The position numbers were made by a program, and so were the translations under genes. A stretch of DNA of 52,985 bases. Source: CAZBWE01 sp964495465 (GTDB lineage Bacteria; Planctomycetota; Phycisphaerae; Sedimentisphaerales; Anaerobacaceae). Below the pieces are notes generated by a model. It was not told where the DNA came from. It ran no database searches and saw only the letters and a list, made by a program, of their open reading frames with translations. The DNA lies in assembly GCA_964495465.1 (NCBI GenBank), contig CAZBWE010000006.1, positions 1 to 52,985 of the forward strand. Direction: 5' to 3'. Positions 49,434 to 52,985 of this stretch are shown here, in pieces (the first letter of the stretch is position 1; each line of letters opens with the position of its first letter).

Positions 49434-49898
49434 ATGATTAAAGAAATAAAAGGCCAGGTAACGGCCGGCAAGGGTAATTATGCTATTGTAGTCAGCAGGT
49501 TCAACGACTTCATAACCTCAAAGCTGTTGGCTGGGGCCATAGATTGTCTCCAGCGTCACGGGGCTGCCGACCAGCAGATATCCGTCGTCTGGGTGCCGGG
49601 CGCCTGTGAAATTACGCAAGCCGCCAAAAAGCTTGCCGACAGCGGCAAGTATGCTGCGGTCCTCTGCCTTGGCGCGGTAATCAGAGGTCAGACAGCACAT
49701 TATGATTATGTATGTCAGCAGGTAACTCGAGGTATCGGGCAAATCAACTACGGTTCAGCTGTGCCGGCTGTTTTCGGAGTTCTGACAGCCGAGACACTCG
49801 AACAGGCGATCGAAAGAGCCGGAACAAAAATGGGCAACGCAGGTGCTGATGCGGCACTGACAGCTATGGAAATGGTTAATGTGATGGAACAGATTTAA
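49434..49898 (+). CDS. ribH: 6,7-dimethyl-8-ribityllumazine synthase
   Basis: 154 residues, standard length. The RFNDFITSKLLAGAIDCLQR opening, VVWVPGACEITQAAKKLAD and CLGAVIRGQTAHYDYVCQQV (catalytic His region), then GVLTAETLEQAIERAGTKMGNAG are all diagnostic. It makes the riboflavin precursor lumazine. It is followed by nusB after 14 nt, a common ribH-nusB pair. Confidence 0.96.
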   Translation: MIKEIKGQVTAGKGNYAIVVSRFNDFITSKLLAGAIDCLQRHGAADQQISVVWVPGACEITQAAKKLADSGKYAAVLCLGAVIRGQTAHYDYVCQQVTRGIGQINYGSAVPAVFGVLTAETLEQAIERAGTKMGNAGADAALTAMEMVNVMEQI

Positions 49899-49912
49899 GT
49901 AGTTCCCTGACT

Positions 49913-50341
49913 ATGAACTTTGACAACAGAACAAGGGCCAGAGAGCTGGCGATGCAGGGATTATACCAAATCGATGTGCAGGGTCCGGGCTTGCTCGAGC
50001 TTATAGATGAGTTCTTTGCAGAAGCAGACCCCGATGATTTTGTTCGTAAGCTCGCCTCGGTCTGGACAAAAGGAACGTGGGAAAATCTGGCAAAATGCGA
50101 CGAGCTGATAACTGCATCGATAATAAAGTGGCAATTTGAAAGATTATCGCCTGTCGATAAAAGTATTTTAAGACTGGCGGTTTATCAGTTGAAATTCTGT
50201 CCTGATATTCCGCCCAAGGTCGTAATAAATGAGGCCATTGAGCTTGCCAAAAAGTTCAGCACTGATAAATCGCCCGCGTTTGTTAACGGCGTTCTTGATG
50301 CTATCCTGAGAAAACTAAATGCAGAGAAGCAGACAAACTGA
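49913..50341 (+). CDS. nusB: Transcription antitermination factor NusB
   Basis: 142 residues. RARELAMQGLYQIDVQGPGL and the closing NEAIELAKKFSTDKSPAFVN then GVLDAILRKL are diagnostic. It binds boxA with S10 in rRNA antitermination. Pairs with ribH, as in many bacteria. Confidence 0.95.
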   Translation: MNFDNRTRARELAMQGLYQIDVQGPGLLELIDEFFAEADPDDFVRKLASVWTKGTWENLAKCDELITASIIKWQFERLSPVDKSILRLAVYQLKFCPDIPPKVVINEAIELAKKFSTDKSPAFVNGVLDAILRKLNAEKQTN

Positions 50342-50403
50342 AGCATTGGTGATATCGGTTATTCGATAGTTGGAAATAGAGCATCTGGAATTGAGAGCCA
50401 GGG

Positions 50404-51321
50404 ATGAGGACAATCGCTGTAATAAATCAAAAAGGGGGGGTTGGAAAAACCACTACGGTAACCAATACAGCTTCAGCCCTTGCCGCTATGGGCTTAAGAG
50501 TTGTCGCCATCGACCTTGACCCCCAGGCGCACCTTACAATACACCTCGGCCTTGAGCCGCAAATCATAAAGTCCAGCTCATACGAGGTACTGGTCAGGCA
50601 AGCCAAATTCGAGCAGGAGATTTTGCTTGTGCGTCCGAACCTGTGGCTGCTGCCCGCAAATATCAATCTCGTTGGCGCCGAAAGCGAGCTTGTAAGCGTG
50701 GTCGGCAGGGAAATTATCCTGCGGGAGGCGATTGGTGAGGTTGACGACAAATTCGATTATTGTTTTATCGATTGTCCGCCTTCGCTTGGATTGCTGACTC
50801 TAAATGCCCTCGCTGCCGCCGAAGAGGTCTTGATACCGCTTCAGCCGCATTTCCTGTCCCTGCAGGGATTCGGGAAACTGCTGCAAACCATCGAGCTCGT
50901 CAACAAAAGAATCAATCCAAATCTGAAAGTTAAAGGAATTTTGCTATGTATGTTCGATAGCAGGGCATCACTTCCAAAGGAAGTCAGGGCCGATATTGAG
51001 CAATTCCTTGAAAATGCACGCGAAACCAACTGCGCCTGGGCACAAGCCCGGATTTTACCAACCGCTATCCGAAGAAATATCAAGCTGGCCGAGGCGCCCA
51101 GCTATGGTAAGACAATCTTCGAATATGAAGAAAATTGCCACGGCGCCGAAGATTATAAAAAAGTGGCCGAATTCATACGTGACACATCTCCCGCGACACA
51201 AGGTGCCGGCAGCGACCCGCCGCCTATCGAAATAGAATCCATTGAGCAGCCCGAACCCAAAATAATAATTGTTGAGTCTATTAAGACAATCGACAGACAA
51301 AGCCCGCCTGATTCCCAGTAA
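50404..51321 (+). CDS. ParA/Soj-family ATPase
   Basis: 305 residues. Deviant Walker A NQKGGVGKTTT at 8-18, Walker A' VVAIDLDPQAHLT, and Walker B region FDYCFIDCPPSLGLLT are intact. The last ~40 residues are Pro/Ser-rich (SDPPPIEIESIEQPEPK) and disordered. Plasmid or chromosome segregation, or spatial positioning of other cargo, is the family role; no parB or parS is visible in the window. Confidence 0.9.
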   Translation: MRTIAVINQKGGVGKTTTVTNTASALAAMGLRVVAIDLDPQAHLTIHLGLEPQIIKSSSYEVLVRQAKFEQEILLVRPNLWLLPANINLVGAESELVSVVGREIILREAIGEVDDKFDYCFIDCPPSLGLLTLNALAAAEEVLIPLQPHFLSLQGFGKLLQTIELVNKRINPNLKVKGILLCMFDSRASLPKEVRADIEQFLENARETNCAWAQARILPTAIRRNIKLAEAPSYGKTIFEYEENCHGAEDYKKVAEFIRDTSPATQGAGSDPPPIEIESIEQPEPKIIIVESIKTIDRQSPPDSQ

Positions 51322-51382
51322 CTAAACCCGGATTTTCAGCAGGAACAGGTATGCAAAAATCCCTGGTTTGCGGGGAGTTTGA

Positions 51383-52486
51383 ATGAATGTGTTTGACGGA
51401 ACCGGTAATGGCGCTCAGCCGCCACTTAAGCGCCCACGGCGACGCAGATACAGCGGTACTCACCCAAAGAACTACAAACAAAAGTACAAGGAGCACAACA
51501 TCGCGGCCTACCCGCAGATAAAGGCACATCTGCGAGCAAAAGGCAAAACACCGGCCGGCAGTCATATTCCAGTCCTGACAGAGGAGATTATAGGTTGCCT
51601 GAGGCCCAGGCCCGGTGAGATAATAGTTGACTGCACTGTCGGCTACGGCGGCCATGCATCCGAGTTTATCAAGCACATAGGGCCCAGCGGAAAATTGATT
51701 GCCTTAGACGTCGATAGCTCCGAACTCGAACGCACCCGCCATCGGCTAAGCAAAGAGAATGTGCCCGTTAGTTTCTATCGCAGCAACTTCGCCGGTATTG
51801 CCAACGTGCTGAAAAAAGAAAATCTCCCCGGCTGTGACATCATTTTTGCCGACCTTGGGGTTTCGAGTATGCAAATAGACAATCCCGACCGCGGGATGAG
51901 CTACAAGCATAAAGGTCCGCTCGATATGCGTATGGACGACCGACTAAAGCAAACTGGCGCGGATTTGCTCAACACCCTTTGCGAAGAAGAGTTATCTGAG
52001 GCCTTTTTGGAGCTGGCCGACGAACCGGACCATCAAAAAATCGCCCACTTGATAGTTACCCGGCGCGCCGTGCAGGCGATTACGCAGACCGAACAGCTCA
52101 TTCGGATAATTTTCCACGTCAAGAATCTAACCCCAAAAACATGGCAGCAGCAAAATCACGCCAAATTCGGAAAACTGCATCCTGCCGCCCGCACGTTCCA
52201 GGCGCTTCGCATATTAGTCAATGATGAGCTCGGCTCCTTAAAAGAACTTTTAAGAATCGCCCAATACTGCCTGAGTCCGGGCGGCCGAATCGGCATTATA
52301 AGTTTTCACAGCGGCGAAGACCGCCTTGTTAAGCAGTCGTTTCGTGACGGCGTTCGAAACGGCATATACCAGTCAGCGACCAGAAGCCCAATCGTGCCGC
52401 GAATCAAAGAAATTATCTCAAATCCTCGCAGCGCATCGGCTAAATTTCGCTGGGCTGTCCTAAAATCCCTCCAAAACTCGGGTTAG
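51383..52486 (+). CDS. rsmH: 16S rRNA m4C1402 methyltransferase RsmH with basic N-terminal extension
   Basis: 367 residues against about 310 usual. The first ~60 residues are basic and Pro/Arg-rich (KRPRRRRYSGTHPKNYKQKY), absent from standard RsmH. The core has HIPVLTEEIIGCLRPRPGEI, the SAM motif DCTVGYGGHASEF, DLGVSSMQID and the closing HPAARTFQALRILVNDEL and IISFHSGEDRLVK. A strong GGGGAG ribosome site precedes. It methylates C1402. The downstream neighbour is not ftsL or ftsI, unlike in the usual dcw cluster. Confidence 0.93.
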   Translation: MNVFDGTGNGAQPPLKRPRRRRYSGTHPKNYKQKYKEHNIAAYPQIKAHLRAKGKTPAGSHIPVLTEEIIGCLRPRPGEIIVDCTVGYGGHASEFIKHIGPSGKLIALDVDSSELERTRHRLSKENVPVSFYRSNFAGIANVLKKENLPGCDIIFADLGVSSMQIDNPDRGMSYKHKGPLDMRMDDRLKQTGADLLNTLCEEELSEAFLELADEPDHQKIAHLIVTRRAVQAITQTEQLIRIIFHVKNLTPKTWQQQNHAKFGKLHPAARTFQALRILVNDELGSLKELLRIAQYCLSPGGRIGIISFHSGEDRLVKQSFRDGVRNGIYQSATRSPIVPRIKEIISNPRSASAKFRWAVLKSLQNSG

Positions 52487-52508
52487 TGCAATTCGAGGAA
52501 GATTGTGA

Positions 52509-52514
52509 TATAAT
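52509..52514 (+). promoter_or_regulatory. Extended -10 promoter for the RRM gene
   Basis: TGATATAAT, an extended -10 with consensus TATAAT at 52509-52514, lies 23 nt after the rsmH stop. A weak -35 (GTGCAA) is 17 bases upstream. Transcripts would have a structured leader of about 160 nt. Confidence 0.5.
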
Positions 52515-52635
52515 CGTGGAATTGAAAGGCCTGGTTGCGTAGCCAGGCGCTTTACTGTAGCTTTATGGTTTAACTGAATGGTCCCCGGAAAGCCTCATGC
52601 GAACCCGCCAAAGTATGGTAAATGAATCAATTAAA

Positions 52636-52651
52636 CGCCGGGCGCCCGGCG
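52636..52651. repeat. Perfect 16-bp GC-rich palindrome in the RRM leader
   Basis: CGCCGGGCGCCCGGCG is its own reverse complement and is followed by TAATCTATTTTT, so it may be an intrinsic terminator or a leader structure. An earlier hairpin GCCTGG-N8-CCAGGC (about 52529-52548) lies in the same leader. Confidence 0.5.
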
Positions 52652-52680
52652 TAATCTATTTTTCTTGAAAGGATATTGTG

Positions 52681-52985
52681 ATGAACATTTATGTAGGAAA
52701 TTTATCATCTGACGTTACCGGTGACGATTTACGTCAGGCATTTGAGGCGTTTGGCCAGGTCGAATCCGCCAATGTCATAATGGACAAGTTTAGCGGCGAA
52801 TCGAAAGGATTTGGCTTTGTCGAGATGCCTTCAAAGGACGAGGCCGCAGCGGCCATTACCGGCATGAACGGCAAGGACATCAAAGGCAAGGCTGCTAGCG
52901 TCAATGAGGCTCGGCCTCGTGTTGACCGTCCTCGCGGTGGCGGCGGTGGTGGTTACGGTGGCGGCCGGTCTGGTGGTGGCGGCGG
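52681..52985 (+). CDS. Glycine-rich RRM RNA-binding protein, 3'-truncated by window edge
   Basis: 101 residues are visible and the frame runs off the end. One RRM domain: RNP2 IYVGNL at 3-8, RNP1 KGFGFVEM at about 44-51, and the standard spacing between. A Gly/Arg-rich tail begins near residue 82 (RPRGGGGGGYGGGRSGG). Small RRM proteins of this kind bind RNA, often in cold response in bacteria. Ribosome site AAAGGA (52668-52673) and promoter at 52509 are upstream. Confidence 0.92.
   Translation, partial: MNIYVGNLSSDVTGDDLRQAFEAFGQVESANVIMDKFSGESKGFGFVEMPSKDEAAAAITGMNGKDIKGKAASVNEARPRVDRPRGGGGGGYGGGRSGGGG

Overview
The window looks like chromosomal DNA of a bacterium of the phylum Planctomycetota, probably a Phycisphaerae/Sedimentisphaerales-type lineage. 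This is inferred from an exported beta-helix protein ending in a dockerin-like Asp-rich tail (2311-5193), an S10-spc-alpha ribosomal operon that lacks rpmD (L30), an L22 protein with an N-terminal extension, and a fragment of an ECF sigma factor whose wording resembles planctomycete ones. No rRNA or taxonomic marker was searched, so the assignment is an inference.

Layout. (1) 1-5193: two large exported-type surface proteins, the first cut by the window edge. (2) about 5344-27150: an accessory island bounded by an exact 18-bp direct repeat. The right copy overlaps the 3' end of an initiator tRNA-Met gene, the classical signature of integration into a tRNA gene. The island carries a two-component system (MEDS-PAS histidine kinase and NarL-type regulator), then about 16 kb of tightly packed plus-strand genes for gas vesicles: gvpA, gvpN, a gvpH-like Hsp20, five GvpF/L paralogues (one fused to a J-domain), gvpG, gvpO, gvpK and two minor GvpA-family proteins (GvpJ/M/S type). 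Interleaved are a Get3/ArsA-like ATPase, a Cdc48-like double AAA+ ATPase, a protein with six CxxCxGxG zinc motifs, a membrane protein of the MscS TM-helix type, a PAS protein, three related coiled-coil proteins with approximately 33-40-residue repeats, and several small unknown proteins. An insertion sequence with 14-bp terminal inverted repeats sits at the right end. (3) 27140-43989: initiator tRNA, a HIT protein, and the complete minus-strand S10-spc-alpha operon from rpsJ to rplQ, including secY, adk, map, infA and rpoA. (4) 43990-52985: a roughly 1-kb spacer with the operon promoter and an ECF sigma remnant, a HAD phosphatase, an isopropylmalate/homocitrate/Re-citrate synthase-family enzyme, tRNA-Leu(TAA), a TPR protein, then plus-strand ribH, nusB, a ParA ATPase, rsmH and the start of a glycine-rich RRM protein.

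How it works together (inference). The kinase and regulator would sense a chemical or redox cue and switch on the gas vesicle genes. GvpA forms the shell; GvpF/L, G, K, J, O and N support nucleation and assembly. The unusual part is an apparently dedicated proteostasis set: Hsp20, a J-domain on a GvpF, a free DnaJ-like zinc finger, a Get3-like ATPase and a Cdc48 unfoldase, which could keep the very hydrophobic GvpA soluble and deliver or recycle it. The three coiled-coil proteins beside gvpA are the best candidates for an unrecognised GvpC-like reinforcing or clustering layer. The cluster is the most promising source of undescribed biology in the window.
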